Shown: positions 17,700-26,849 of the stretch, one piece after another
Position numbering within the stretch: position 1 is the first letter of the stretch
How the letters are laid out: each line of letters begins with the position of its first letter
DNA from: Amycolatopsis dendrobii
GTDB taxonomy: Bacteria > Actinomycetota > Actinomycetes > Mycobacteriales > Pseudonocardiaceae
NCBI RefSeq assembly: GCF_014145675.1
Contig: NZ_JACGZW010000023.1
Location: 1-64,000, forward strand
Length of the DNA: 64,000 nt
Reading direction: 5' to 3'
Notes under the pieces: model-generated
Databases searched by the model: none
What the model saw: only the letters and a program-made list of their open reading frames with translations
Told to the model about the DNA's origin: nothing
Translations under genes and position numbers: made by a program

Positions 17700-17755
17700 A
17701 AGTTGCTCCTTCTGGCCTGATCCGGCGATGGGGAACTCATCAGACCACACATCGA

Positions 17756-17786
17756 GGTGTTACGTCTCCGTTTTGGATGTAACACC
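17756..17786. promoter_or_regulatory. Inverted repeat, possible operator
   Basis: GGTGTTAC (17756-17763) and GTAACACC (17779-17786) are perfect 8-bp arms 15 bp apart, located 57 bp upstream of the minus-strand membrane-protein gene. There is no T-run, so an operator is more likely than a terminator. The DNA from here to 18160 has no recognisable gene. Confidence 0.4.
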
Positions 17787-18160
17787 CGAAAGGGTGAACT
17801 CGGCCGAGCGGGATGAGCGGCTCCGTGCGCAGGCTTGGTGTCGCCGCGGCTGCGTCGTGGGAATCGGCAGTTCCGCGCGGGGCTGGCGGACGGGCTGGTC
17901 AGGGGAGTCGCGCCGGCATCGCGTCCGCGAACGAGGAGGATGCAGGCGCGTCGAAGTCGCGTGCGTCGTCGCATCAGGATTTCGACGCGGGGCTGCTGGT
18001 GTGCGTCCTGACGGGCTTGCAGGCAGGGCACGAGCACCAGCCGCGGGATCCTGCCCGGTCCGGGATCGCCGCGCGTGTCCACGGCGGCTGGCAGTCACGG
18101 TGCCCGAACCGGCGATGCGCGGCTTCGCGCGTCATCGCCGAAGTGGAGGAGCTGACCCTG

Positions 18161-18625
18161 ATGGCTCGTTTGACCAGGACCGCCGGTCTGACCGATGTGC
18201 AGCAGGAGATTCTGTCCACGGTGCGGTCGTTCGTGGACAAGGAGATCATCCCGCACGCGTATGCGCAGCAGCGTTCGACGTTCGGCAAGCCGATCGCGCA
18301 GCACCAGGCGATCGCGTTCAAGCTCGCGGAGATGGCGACGAAGGTCGAGGCCGCGCACCTGATGATGGTCAACGCCGCCCGGTTGAAGGATTCCGGTGCG
18401 CGCAACGACGTCGAGGCCGGGATGGCGAAGCTGATCGCCAGCGAGTACTGCGCCGAGGTGACCCAGGAGGCGTTCCGGATCCACGGCGGTTACGGCTACT
18501 CGAAGGAATACGAGATCGAGCGCCTGATGCGCGAGGCCCCGTTCCTGCTGATCGGCGAGGGCACCAGCGAAATCCAGAAAACCATCATCAGCCGCGGCCT
18601 CCTGGGCTCGCCCGGCCGAGCTTAA
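18161..18625 (+). pseudogene. Acyl-CoA dehydrogenase with a large internal in-frame deletion
   Basis: The 154-codon frame starts like an acyl-CoA dehydrogenase (LTDVQQEILSTVRSFVDKEIIPHA) and then jumps directly to the C-terminal helical domain (YAQQRSTFGKPIAQHQAIAFKLAEM), ending with the conserved FRIHGGYGYSKEYEIER and GEGTSEIQKTIISRGLL. Roughly 220 residues containing the FAD-contacting beta domain are missing at about 18255, without loss of frame. The protein could not bind flavin normally and is treated as a pseudogene, although it remains translatable. Confidence 0.85.
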
Positions 18626-18843
18626 GGGCTGTCTCGTCATTCGTGGTGTTGTTGGCGGGGTCGGGGTTGTGGTCAGTTGGTGAGGGGATGTTGTGCAGAT
18701 GCGCGACGCCGGACGCCGTGGCGGCGAGCGTGCTCCCCGGGTGCCTCCCGCATCCCGCGGCGATGTCCACCGGCGTAGCGCGCCACGGGCACCGCACCGC
18801 GCAAATCGGTCGGGCGCTCGGCTGTTTCAAGTGCGTTCCGGCT

Positions 18844-19317
18844 TCAGCGCACCGCGTCGAGGGAGAGGCGGAGCACGGGTTCGCCGTTGCCGTCGTACTC
18901 GCCGGTGGGCTCGAAGCCGAGCCGTTCGTAGAAGCCGCCGGGGTTGCCGTCGCCGAGGGCATGGCTGGTCAGCAGTTCCGTCGCACCCGCGTCCCGGACG
19001 ATGGCCATGACCTGGCGCACGGCTTCAGCGCCGTAGCCGCGGCCCTGATAGCGGTGGTCGATCAGGAGTTTCCAGAGGAACCACGGCCCGATCAGGTCCG
19101 GCGGTCTCGGCTCGATGTTCCAGCTCACCATGACGAACCCGACCGGCTCGTCGCGGGCGTAGATCGCCCGGTACCAGCCTTTCGCCTCGGGGAACTTCGC
19201 CGCGTCGGCCAGTGCCCGGTGCACCGACCCGACGAACCGCTCCTGCTCCGGCGGCAACCGTAACGCGAGCACCGCGTCACGGTTTTCGTCGACGATCTCG
19301 CGCAGGCACACGACCAC
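18844..19317 (-). CDS. GNAT-family N-acetyltransferase
   Basis: A 157-residue single GNAT domain. YARDEPVGFVMVSW is strand 4, IDHRYQGRGYGAEAVRQVM is the acetyl-CoA binding motif A (QGRGYG), and NPGGFYERLGFEPTGE is motif B. The order and the spermidine/diamine-like motif IDHRYQGRGYG resemble SpeG/PaiA-type enzymes, but the substrate is not known. GTG at 19317 or 19311 could start the protein. Neighbours give no clue. Confidence 0.88.
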   Translation of the reverse strand: MVVCLREIVDENRDAVLALRLPPEQERFVGSVHRALADAAKFPEAKGWYRAIYARDEPVGFVMVSWNIEPRPPDLIGPWFLWKLLIDHRYQGRGYGAEAVRQVMAIVRDAGATELLTSHALGDGNPGGFYERLGFEPTGEYDGNGEPVLRLSLDAVR

Positions 19318-19790
19318 GGCGACCAGCGTAACCTTCGGCGGCCGTGCTGGGAGATCGTCGCCGCGCCGTCGTCCTGGGCGTACTTCAAGCCGTTCCGGAC
19401 CGCGAACACACCCGGGGCAGCCCCGGCAACTGCGTCGACGATCTCCTCGCCGAACTCGAACGTCTGAACATGGGCACGCATGCCGAGCAATCCCAGCAGA
19501 ACGTTCTCGCGCGAGTCGGCACTCAGTCCTTGAGGGATGTCTCTTAACCTGGTGGGCGGCTGGCCGGCGCGATAGTTGAGCATGGTGGCGCGGTTCAGGT
19601 GATCGCGGCGTCGCGGCCGGAGTGGAGTGCCCAGTTCACCGGGCGACGGGGGCCATGGTCGCCTGGTCGCCTCCCCGTGCGTTCCGTCTTCCGGGCCGAC
19701 CCGTGCACGCGTACGCCGAGCCATGCCTGTTCGGTGCCCGCACTCCGGCGCAGTGGCAGGGCCGCTGCTTGTCGAGCACTCTCGCCGCGA
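19318..19790. other. Coding-like but unassigned stretch
   Basis: On the minus strand a frame from an ATG at 19583 (SADSRENVLLGLLGM, FEFGEEIVDAVAGAAPGVFAV) has high third-position GC and looks like former coding sequence, but it runs into the GNAT gene in another frame without a stop and matches no family known to me. It is probably a gene fragment. Confidence 0.3.
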
Positions 19791-20045
19791 TCAGCGAGCG
19801 GGGGAGCGATCGTCATTGGCTTGACGGCCGGGCGCACCGTTGAGCCGGTGTCGTTCGTGGATATAGAACGCCTGGCCGACGGCGCCGAGCAGCATGCCGA
19901 GAGAGCCGATGACGAACAGCCAGATCGCGAGCATTTCGGTGGCGTGCCACACGAACAGGACGCTGCCGACGAAGAAGATCAGGTTTCCGGCAACCCCGAT
20001 GACGAGGTGCACCGTGGGGAAATCGCGGACGAAGTCTTTGAGCAT
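19791..20045 (-). CDS. YrhK-like small membrane protein
   Basis: An 84-residue protein with two transmembrane helices (FPTVHLVIGVAGNLIFFVGSVLFVW and LAIWLFVIGSLGMLLGAVGQAFYI) linked by a short loop with a conserved His, then a polar tail. The arrangement fits the YrhK domain, whose function is unknown. The ATG at 20045 is used; a GGAGG lies 13 bp upstream. It is divergent from a DUF4396-type membrane gene across about 310 bp that contain GGTAACAG (20194-20201) and CTGTTACC (20306-20313) as possible distal half-sites. Confidence 0.7.
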   Translation of the reverse strand: MLKDFVRDFPTVHLVIGVAGNLIFFVGSVLFVWHATEMLAIWLFVIGSLGMLLGAVGQAFYIHERHRLNGAPGRQANDDRSPAR

Positions 20046-20358
20046 GATCAGGTGAAACCTCCAGTGGTGAGGGCGCGAGCACCGCCTTGTCTGACCGTCG
20101 GTTACCCGCAATCTGAGGTTGGACACTGGATCCGGGCGCAAGTGCGCTGCCGCGTCCGCCTGACGGGCACGTCGACGGTTCACAAAAGACACTGGTAACA
20201 GTCCTGCCCCAGAAGATTCAGCCGCGCCTTCGTGGTGCTGGCCGGGTGCAGGCACGCGCCGCGAACTCGGCCGACTGCCGTGCCGTGACCTGGTGATCAC
20301 GAGTCCTGTTACCGCGACGACACGTTTGTCACTGCCGCGCCGCGGTGATCCTCGGGGC

Positions 20359-21048
20359 ATGGTTGCTCCGTGGTTGCTCGTGCTCTCCTGGCTCGGCATC
20401 GCCGTCGCGGCGGTGTCGGCGGCCTGGCTTGTCATCGACATCTACGGCCGCGGCTACCGGCCGCCGATGGCGATCATGGGGATCGTCTGGCCGGTTACCG
20501 CCTTGTATTTCGGGCCGGTCGCCGTGTGGGCGTATCGCCGATGGGGGCGGCCGAAGTCCTCGCGCTGGCAACGAGAACACGGCCGCGAGCCGGACGAGGC
20601 TCCTCGCTGGGCAGGTCCGGCGCTGGGGACGTCGCATTGCGGTGCCGGTTGCACGCTCGGGGATATCGCCGCCGAGTTCGCGGTGTTCCTGCTCGGTGCC
20701 GAGTTGCTGGGCAGCACGCTGCTGGCGGAGTACGTCGGGGACTACGTCCTGGCGCTCGTGCTGGGCATTGTGTTCCAGTACTTGGCGATCGCCCCGATGC
20801 GCGGGCTCGGCTTGCGGCGCGGGCTGGCGGAAGCGGCGAAAGCGGATGTGCTGTCGTTGACCAGCTTCGAGGTCGGGTTGTTCGGGTGGATGGCGCTGAT
20901 GTCGCTGGTGTTCTTTCCGCACCCGCATCTGCGTCCGGACCACGTGACTTACTGGTTCCTGATGCAGGTCGGCATGGTGATCGGGTTCGCCACGTCGTAC
21001 CCGGTCAACGTGTGGCTGGTCCGGAAGGGCATCAAAGAAAGCATGTGA
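20359..21048 (+). CDS. DUF4396-like polytopic membrane protein
   Basis: A 229-residue integral membrane protein with about six hydrophobic helices. The signature ALGTSHCGAGCTLGDIAAEF in the middle, with its Cys/His cluster close to a helix, is the hallmark of DUF4396 proteins; a metal-binding or transport role is suspected, but none is established. The start ATG at 20359 gives a conventional N-terminal helix; a GTG at 20293 is possible but adds a basic segment without family support. It is followed by 237 bp without a recognisable gene. Confidence 0.75.
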   Translation: MVAPWLLVLSWLGIAVAAVSAAWLVIDIYGRGYRPPMAIMGIVWPVTALYFGPVAVWAYRRWGRPKSSRWQREHGREPDEAPRWAGPALGTSHCGAGCTLGDIAAEFAVFLLGAELLGSTLLAEYVGDYVLALVLGIVFQYLAIAPMRGLGLRRGLAEAAKADVLSLTSFEVGLFGWMALMSLVFFPHPHLRPDHVTYWFLMQVGMVIGFATSYPVNVWLVRKGIKESM

Positions 21049-21285
21049 CCGCATCTCTCGCGTCCGGGCGCTGCTGGCGGAACTCAACGAAGACCTGCGG
21101 CGCAAGCTCGTCGAGGAAGGCGCTCAGGGGAGCATCGCCGGGGCCCCTGCCGCCGGGCTGGCTGACGCCGCGACCGGCCCGGCGGGCATTCTCGCTGTGG
21201 GCGAATTTGGTGCGGGGGAGCGGGTTTTCTTCGCTGACGCGGTCCGGGCCGGCCTCGCCGGAGCTGGGCACACGGGCGCGGCGGC

Positions 21286-21963
21286 TCAGCTTTCCGGATC
21301 GCTGTCCTTTCTCCGAGACCGCTTTCCGCTCGCCTTCGAGACTTCCGCGTCGTGTGTCTTGGCGAGGGCTGTGAGCGCCTCGGTGAGGAGTTGGAGACTG
21401 TCCAGAAAGGAATGCTGGGGGATGGCCTGGGGGTCGGTGTGCGCGAGGGTGGCGATGCCGTTTTCCAGTGCGAGGACCATGAGCGCGATGGCGTCGGGCG
21501 AGGCCGGAGGGGCGACGCCGGCTTGTCCGAAGGCGTTGGCGACCGCGGTGCGATACCACTCCCGGGAGGAGTTCTCGTAGTCGCGGAGCCGGTCCGCGAC
21601 GTCGGGGTGGCGCAAGGCGTAGAGCCGGAATTCGGTGATCAGAAGGTACCGGCGCCGGTCGGCGAATCGGTTGCCGCCGTGGCCGCGGAGCGCTTCGATG
21701 GCGGCTTCGGGGGTGCCGTGCCGTTCCTGGAGATCGCTGCCTTCGGCGATGTCGTCGGCGAGCCAGCGGTCCAGCAGGGCGAGGAAGAGCTCGGCTTTGT
21801 TGGCGTAGTTGGCGTACACCGCGCCGCGCGAGAAGCCGGCTTGATCGGCGATCTGGTCAAGGGTCGCGTCGGTGAATCCCCTGTCCGCGAACACTTTTTC
21901 GGCGGCGTCCAGCAGCAGGCGGCGGGTGCGTGCCGCGCTCTCCGCCCTGGTCAGTCGAGCCAC
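21286..21963 (-). CDS. TetR/AcrR-family transcriptional regulator
   Basis: A 225-residue regulator with HTH LDQIADQAGFSRGAVYANYANKAELF, a TetR_N domain preceded by RLLLDAAEKVFADRGF, and a helical effector domain. The GTG at 21963 has AGGAAGG 5 bp away, whereas the GTG at 21969 overlaps that site, so 21963 is chosen. It is divergent from a secreted esterase and glycosidase pair with a promoter and dyad between, and so probably represses them. Confidence 0.9.
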   Translation of the reverse strand: MARLTRAESAARTRRLLLDAAEKVFADRGFTDATLDQIADQAGFSRGAVYANYANKAELFLALLDRWLADDIAEGSDLQERHGTPEAAIEALRGHGGNRFADRRRYLLITEFRLYALRHPDVADRLRDYENSSREWYRTAVANAFGQAGVAPPASPDAIALMVLALENGIATLAHTDPQAIPQHSFLDSLQLLTEALTALAKTHDAEVSKASGKRSRRKDSDPES

Positions 21964-21982
21964 GATCACCTTCCTGGGGGTG

Positions 21983-22015
21983 TTGACACCGCAACGCTAG
22001 TACATGAATAGTACT
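21983..22015 (+). promoter_or_regulatory. Promoter with overlapping dyad operator
   Basis: TTGACA at 21983-21988 is followed 16 bp later by TGAATA (22005-22010) as -10. AGTAC-N7-GTACT (21999-22015), a perfect 5-bp-arm dyad, covers the -10. The arrangement is right for TetR repression of the esterase/glycosidase transcript. Confidence 0.6.
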
Positions 22016-22065
22016 CACATGCGCGGATGTATCTGAATGCACGCGCGAAGGTGAGGAACGAGGTC

Positions 22066-22923
22066 ATGCGAACGAGCCTGGCGCTGCTGCTGGCCGCGGC
22101 ATTGAGCGTGGCAGTCCCCGCCGCCGCGTCGGCGGCGCCGGGCACACCGGCGGCCGACGACTGGTCCTGCCATCCCTCGGCCGCGCATCCCCATCCGGTG
22201 GTGCTGCTGCACGGAACCGCCGACAGCACGGCCGCCTGGCACGATCTCGAACCCCGGCTCGCGGCGCGCGGGTACTGCGCGTTCGCGGTGGATTACGGCG
22301 CCGACTGGTTCACCGCTTACCAGGTCAACGCGATGGGGCCGATCGCGCGGTCTGCCCGGCAGGTCGGCGCGTTCATCGACCGGGTGCGCGCGGCGACCGG
22401 CGTTTCCGCCGTGGACATCGTCGGCCATTCCCAGGGCGGGATGATCGCGGAGTACTACGCCCAGCAGCATCCCGGCCGGGTGCACTCGGAAGCCTTGCTG
22501 GCTCCGGTCACCCACGGAACCACGCTGAACGGGCTCGTCACCTTCGCCGACGCTTCGGTTGTGTTGCGTCCGCTGGTCGATCTGGGCATGTACCTGACCG
22601 CATGCCCGGCTTGTGCGGACATGGAACAAGGCTCGCGATTCGTGCGCGCGCTCAACGCCGGGCCGATCACCCGGTCCGGCGTTCGCTACGCAGTGCTCGC
22701 CACCCGCGCTGACACCACCGTCACTCCGGCCGGAACCGCGTCGTTCATCCGCGAACCCGGCGTGCGCAACGACTTCGTCCAGGATTACTGCCCAGCGGCC
22801 ACCACTGAACACGCGACCTTTCCGCAAGACCCCATCGCGATCTCCTGGGTGCTCAACGCACTCGATCCTGCCCACGCACAGCCGATCCGCTGCCCGGCGA
22901 CCGCGCGACAAGACGGGAACTGA
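22066..22923 (+). CDS. Secreted lipase/esterase (alpha/beta hydrolase)
   Basis: A 285-residue exported hydrolase. A signal peptide (RTSLALLLAAALSVAVPAAASAAP) precedes a lipase class 2-like domain: oxyanion region VVLLHGTADS, nucleophile Ser122 in GHSQGG, the likely acid in TRADTTVTP and His in TEHATFP. Four or more Cys suggest disulphides. The class usually cleaves short-chain lipids or esters. The ATG at 22066 follows GAGGAACGAGG; an upstream in-frame ATG would put charged residues before the signal peptide. It forms an operon with the GH1 gene, 1 bp apart, under the divergent TetR. Confidence 0.9.
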   Translation: MRTSLALLLAAALSVAVPAAASAAPGTPAADDWSCHPSAAHPHPVVLLHGTADSTAAWHDLEPRLAARGYCAFAVDYGADWFTAYQVNAMGPIARSARQVGAFIDRVRAATGVSAVDIVGHSQGGMIAEYYAQQHPGRVHSEALLAPVTHGTTLNGLVTFADASVVLRPLVDLGMYLTACPACADMEQGSRFVRALNAGPITRSGVRYAVLATRADTTVTPAGTASFIREPGVRNDFVQDYCPAATTEHATFPQDPIAISWVLNALDPAHAQPIRCPATARQDGN

Positions 22924-22924
22924 C

Positions 22925-24256
22925 ATGGCATCACGCATCCGACAGGCCCTCCTGGCGATCGTCCTCGCCGCCACACCGCTCGCGGCGATCACTCCGGCGG
23001 CCGCGGCTGACGACAACGGGTGGGCCCGCTCGTTCTACTGGGGCGTGGCGACCTCCGGCTTTCAAAGCGAGGGCTATGCCCCGGACAGCAACTGGAAACG
23101 CTATGTCGACGCCAACGCCGGCAAGAACAACGTCGACCCGTACGGCAACGCGGTCGATTTCCGGCACCGCTATCCCAGCTACATCCAGCTGGCGAAGAAC
23201 CTCGGCGTGAACACCTTCCGCCTCGGCATCGAATGGGCGAGGGTCGAACCGAAGCCCGGCGTCTGGGACACCGCCGAACTGGCCTATTACGACGACGTCA
23301 TCAAACGCATCACCGACGCCGGCATGACCCCGATGATCACCCTCAACCACTTCGCCGAACCCGGCTGGGTCACCGATCGGGGAAGCTGGGCGTCCGGCGA
23401 AACCGTCGGCGCCTTCCTCGACTACACCCGCCGCGTCGTGCAGCGATACCGCGACCGCAACGTCCTGTGGATCACCTTCAACGAGCCGCTGGTCTTGCTG
23501 CAGGACGAAATCAAAGTCGGCGCCATCCAGGCTTGGCAGCTTCCCTGGGCCGACGCGAACGTGATCACCGCGCACCGGCGAGCCTACGACTTGATCCACC
23601 GGCTCGACCCCGGGGCCAAGGTCACCTCCAACCAGGCGTTCATCAGCGGTTTCAACGCGCTGACCGACTTCGCCTTCCTCGACCACGTCAAAGACAAGCT
23701 CGACTACATCGGCATCGACTACTATTACGGGCTGAGCCTCGACAACCTTTCCGCGATCTCCGCCGCGTCCGGAGAATTCTGGAAAGTCAAACTCCAGCCG
23801 GAAGGCATCTACTACGCCCTGCGCGAGTACCACAATCGATTCCCCGAATTGCCGCTCTACATCGTGGAAAACGGCATGCCCACCGACAACGGCAAACTCC
23901 GCGACGCCGGCTACACCCGCGCCGACAACCTGCGCGACACCGTGTACTGGGTGCAACGCGCCAAAGCGGACGGCATGAACGTCGTCGGCTACAACTACTG
24001 GAGCCTCACCGACAACTACGAATGGGGCAGCTACCGGCCCCGTTTCGGCCTCTACACCGTCGACGTCCTCGCCGACCCGGCGCTCACTCCGGCCCCGACC
24101 GACGCAGTCGGCGCCTACACCGCGATCACCGCCGACGGCGGCGCGCCCGGCGATTACCGGCTCAAACGCCAGCCAGGGGTCTGCTCGCTCGTCGCACCGC
24201 TCAGCAGCTGCCTCGATCCGGCCGACCCGAACGGTCCGCGCACCGTCCTGAAATAG
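22925..24256 (+). CDS. Secreted family GH1 glycoside hydrolase
   Basis: A 443-residue exported beta-glycosidase. After the signal peptide (QALLAIVLAATPLAAITPAAA) the GH1 barrel begins with FYWGVATSGFQSEG. The acid/base is Glu187 in TFNEP and the nucleophile is Glu315 in YIVENGM; YWSLTDNYEWG supplies the +1/-1 subsite residues typical of the family. Most bacterial GH1 enzymes are cytoplasmic, so secretion is notable. It starts 1 bp after the esterase stop. Together the pair could release both acyl and glycosyl groups from a plant-derived glycoside, which is inference. Confidence 0.93.
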   Translation: MASRIRQALLAIVLAATPLAAITPAAAADDNGWARSFYWGVATSGFQSEGYAPDSNWKRYVDANAGKNNVDPYGNAVDFRHRYPSYIQLAKNLGVNTFRLGIEWARVEPKPGVWDTAELAYYDDVIKRITDAGMTPMITLNHFAEPGWVTDRGSWASGETVGAFLDYTRRVVQRYRDRNVLWITFNEPLVLLQDEIKVGAIQAWQLPWADANVITAHRRAYDLIHRLDPGAKVTSNQAFISGFNALTDFAFLDHVKDKLDYIGIDYYYGLSLDNLSAISAASGEFWKVKLQPEGIYYALREYHNRFPELPLYIVENGMPTDNGKLRDAGYTRADNLRDTVYWVQRAKADGMNVVGYNYWSLTDNYEWGSYRPRFGLYTVDVLADPALTPAPTDAVGAYTAITADGGAPGDYRLKRQPGVCSLVAPLSSCLDPADPNGPRTVLK

Positions 24257-24291
24257 CGCTGCGGCGCTGTGTTCCCTCTCGGATGTTCCCT

Positions 24292-24317
24292 TCGCCGCGG
24301 GTTCACCCCCGCGGCGA
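24292..24317. terminator. Bidirectional hairpin between convergent genes
   Basis: TCGCCGCGGG (24292-24301) pairs perfectly with CCCGCGGCGA (24308-24317), loop 6 nt. It lies between the glycosidase stop and the end of the LysR gene, with the right arm inside the last LysR codons. Confidence 0.65.
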
Positions 24318-25181
24318 GCCGGACCCCTGATCGTGCCTGTCCACAGTGGACGCAGCACGGCCCGGTGCGGGCGCGACGTTCGCGACGGCCCGGGCTAGGG
24401 CGGCGACGGAGGGGGAGGTGCTGTGCGCGGGCCAGGCGAGCACGAGGTTGCTGGGCGGAAGGTCGGTCACCGGAACGACGGCCAGGTCGTCGCGCAGGGG
24501 CGTGGTCAGCGACTGGGGCAGCACGGCGATCGTGCGGCCCAGGGCGATGAGGTGCATCAGTTCGCTGATGGTGCCGGTCGCGTTGGCGTCGGCGGGATGT
24601 TTGTGCAGGTTTTCGCCCGCCAGGTCGGCCATGCGCAGATCGGCGCGGCGCGCCAGCGGGTGGGACGCGGGCAGTACCGCGAACGGTGCTTCGCACAGCA
24701 GCGTTTCGGTGTCCAGCCCGTGCAGGTCGTCGGGCGGTGAGTACAACAGCGCCGCGTCAGCCTGCCCTTCGCGCAGCATCTGTGCTCGGTCGCCGCCGAA
24801 GGAGACCTCGATCGGCAGCACGTCCGGTTCGCGTTCGTAGGCCGCGAGGACGGCGGGAAGCAAGCCCGCGTCGCCGCCGGGTTTCATGGCCAGGATCACG
24901 CGCGGGTCGCGGCTGCCCGCCCGGCGGGTCCGCGCGGTCGCGGCGGCGACCGCGTCCAGTGCCACGCGTGCTTCGCGGGCGAGCACCTGGCCGGCCGGGG
25001 TGAGCGCGACCGCGCGGCTGGTCCGGTCGAACAGTTCGACGTCCAGCCTGCGTTCGAGGTGCCGGATCGTCTTCGACAGCGCGGGTTGCGTGATGCCGAG
25101 CAGGCCCGCGGCACGGCCGAAATGCAGTTCGTCGGCCACCGCCAGGAAGTGCGCCAGTTCCCGCGTCTCCAACCGGTCCAT
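24303..25181 (-). CDS. LysR-family transcriptional regulator
   Basis: A 292-residue regulator: N-terminal HTH (LAHFLAVADELHFGRAAGLLGITQPALSKTIRHLE), linker helix, and two-lobed effector domain (VILAMKPGGDAGLLPAVL; PASHPLARRADLRMADLAGE; RTIAVLPQSL). It has the typical length. It is divergent from an SDR gene with 117 bp between starts, the common LysR arrangement, so the SDR gene is the expected target. The effector is unknown. Confidence 0.93.
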   Translation of the reverse strand: MDRLETRELAHFLAVADELHFGRAAGLLGITQPALSKTIRHLERRLDVELFDRTSRAVALTPAGQVLAREARVALDAVAAATARTRRAGSRDPRVILAMKPGGDAGLLPAVLAAYEREPDVLPIEVSFGGDRAQMLREGQADAALLYSPPDDLHGLDTETLLCEAPFAVLPASHPLARRADLRMADLAGENLHKHPADANATGTISELMHLIALGRTIAVLPQSLTTPLRDDLAVVPVTDLPPSNLVLAWPAHSTSPSVAALARAVANVAPAPGRAASTVDRHDQGSGSPRG

Positions 25182-25298
25182 TCCTTCAGGCTATCGATCG
25201 CGGCCCGGTCGGCCTTGGACAGGCCGCGAGCGCCGGTGCTGGAGTGGAGGAGCCGGCCGGTCGGCCGGCGCACGGACACGAACACGGAGGCACTCGCC

Positions 25299-25982
25299 AT
25301 GCCCGCAATCGCTCTCGTCGCCGCCGGGACGCGCCTCGGCCTGTCGCTCGGCCGGGTCTTCGGCAGCCACGGTTTCGACGTCGCCCTGATCGCGCGCTCC
25401 GCGGAACGACTCGGCGAGCTCACCGGGAAACTGGCGGCCGAGGGGATCGACGCGACAGCGTTTTCCGCCGATGTCGCGGACCGCGCTGCCTTGACCGCGG
25501 CCCTGGACGGTGCGGCGGCGAGGTTCGGCGGAATCGACGTATTGCAGTACTCCGCGCCGTACGTGCGGGTCGGCGACAGCTGGATGACCGGGGTCCTGGA
25601 CGTCACTGTCGAGACCCTGCGGCCGCAGATCGAAGGCTCCTGCTACGGCGCGATCGCCGCGACCCGCGCGGTGCTCCCGGCGATGACGGCGGCCGGTTCC
25701 GGCACGATCCTGTACACGACCGGGGCGAGCGCGGTCGTGCCGACCCCGTGGGCCGGCGCGGTCGGAGCCGCGGGCGCCGCACTGCACAACTGGGCCCTCA
25801 ACCTGAACGGCGCACTCGCGGGCAAAGGCATTTACGTCGGCCATGTCGCGCTCGGCGCCTGGATCGCCGGCACGCCGGGCGCTCCCGCGGACGCGACCCC
25901 GATGGAACCGGACGAGATCGCTCGCATCCACTGGGACATGCACGCCGCCCGCGGCCCGGCTGAACGCCTCGTCACCTCCTGA
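25299..25982 (+). CDS. Short-chain dehydrogenase-like protein lacking the YxxxK motif
   Basis: A 227-residue Rossmann-fold protein. The dinucleotide loop is degenerate (AAGTRLGLSLGRVFG) and the NNAG-type motif reads QYSAPY. The Ser of the catalytic triad is visible in LYTTGASAV, but the following PTPWAGAVGAAGAAL has neither Tyr nor Lys where YxxxK should be. It may therefore be a non-catalytic or mechanistically different SDR. CGGAGG precedes the ATG at 25299. Regulation by the divergent LysR is likely. Confidence 0.85.
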   Translation: MPAIALVAAGTRLGLSLGRVFGSHGFDVALIARSAERLGELTGKLAAEGIDATAFSADVADRAALTAALDGAAARFGGIDVLQYSAPYVRVGDSWMTGVLDVTVETLRPQIEGSCYGAIAATRAVLPAMTAAGSGTILYTTGASAVVPTPWAGAVGAAGAALHNWALNLNGALAGKGIYVGHVALGAWIAGTPGAPADATPMEPDEIARIHWDMHAARGPAERLVTS

Positions 25983-26035
25983 CCGGACGGCGATCGCGCG
26001 GCGCGGAGGTCCGGTGCGGCCGGGCCGTCGTCGCG

Positions 26036-26620
26036 ATGACCCCGGGCGACGCCGGCCGGATCGATTTCCTCCCGCCGCTGCCGACCCGCCGCGCGAAGCT
26101 GCAGCGCGTCTGGCGCAACGGCGGCGAACGCAAGATCTGCCTGGTCTACCGGCGGCCGTTCTGGCGCGACCAGGGACTGAACGGCACCGCGGTCACCGAT
26201 CTCCCGATCGCGCATTTCGTCGTCGACAATTCGCCGCCCGACGGAAGCAAGGGCATCCTCCTGGCCTTCGTCGGCACGGCCGCCTCGGGCGAGTTCCATT
26301 GGGACGACACGATTCTCGACAACGAGACCGCACGCCGCGACGCGTTCGTGAAGGATCTCGTGCGGCTTTTCGGTCCCCAGGCGGGGGATTACGAGCAGTA
26401 TCTGGAAAAGTCCTGGATCGCCGAACCGTGGGTCAGCGGGGTGGCGGCGGTGCGGACTCCGGGCGTCATCACGAACTACACCGATGCGGCGTCCGCCGCG
26501 GTCGGCCGCGTCCACTGGGCCGGAGCGGAGACTTCCGCGGAGTTCGAGTCCTACATGGAGGGTGCCGTCCGCGCCGCGGATCGAGCGGTGGCGGAGGTCC
26601 TCGCCGCGTCGCCCGGGTGA
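26036..26620 (+). pseudogene. Flavin amine oxidase, C-terminal part only
   Basis: This 194-codon frame corresponds to the last 40 percent of a flavin monoamine oxidase (MAO/LSD1-like): substrate-domain strands (KICLVYRRPFW, LLAFVGTAASGEFHW) and the terminal FAD motif (VHWAGAETSAEFESYMEGAVRAADRA). The N-terminal FAD-binding GxGxxG domain is missing and no upstream frame supplies it. The remaining piece cannot hold FAD and is a truncated pseudogene. It follows the SDR gene by 53 bp. Confidence 0.82.
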
Positions 26621-26849
26621 TCCGGAGCTTCACGCTGCCGGGCAGGGCCGCCGGCCGTGCTCTCGAAACGGGACCGTCTCGGCACGGATGCGGCGGTGTC
26701 CAGCCGACTCCGGCGGCTGCAGGCCGCGGACAGGCCGCCCACAGCCGTATCCGGCCCGGACCTGAGCGACTCGCGCTCGCTCAAGGGCCGTTTCCGGCAG
26801 GTACTCGGGGGAATCGGGGTCCGTGGCAGTTGCCGCGGGCCCCCTCCGG

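Noticed and set aside
17756-17786. Terminator reading of the GGTGTTAC dyad
   Set aside because: There is no U-run or convergent gene end here; it lies upstream of a start codon, so an operator is more likely.
22931-24358. Antisense open frame over the GH1 gene
   Set aside because: Shadow of the GH1 coding sequence; Val/Asp/Gly-rich with no motif.
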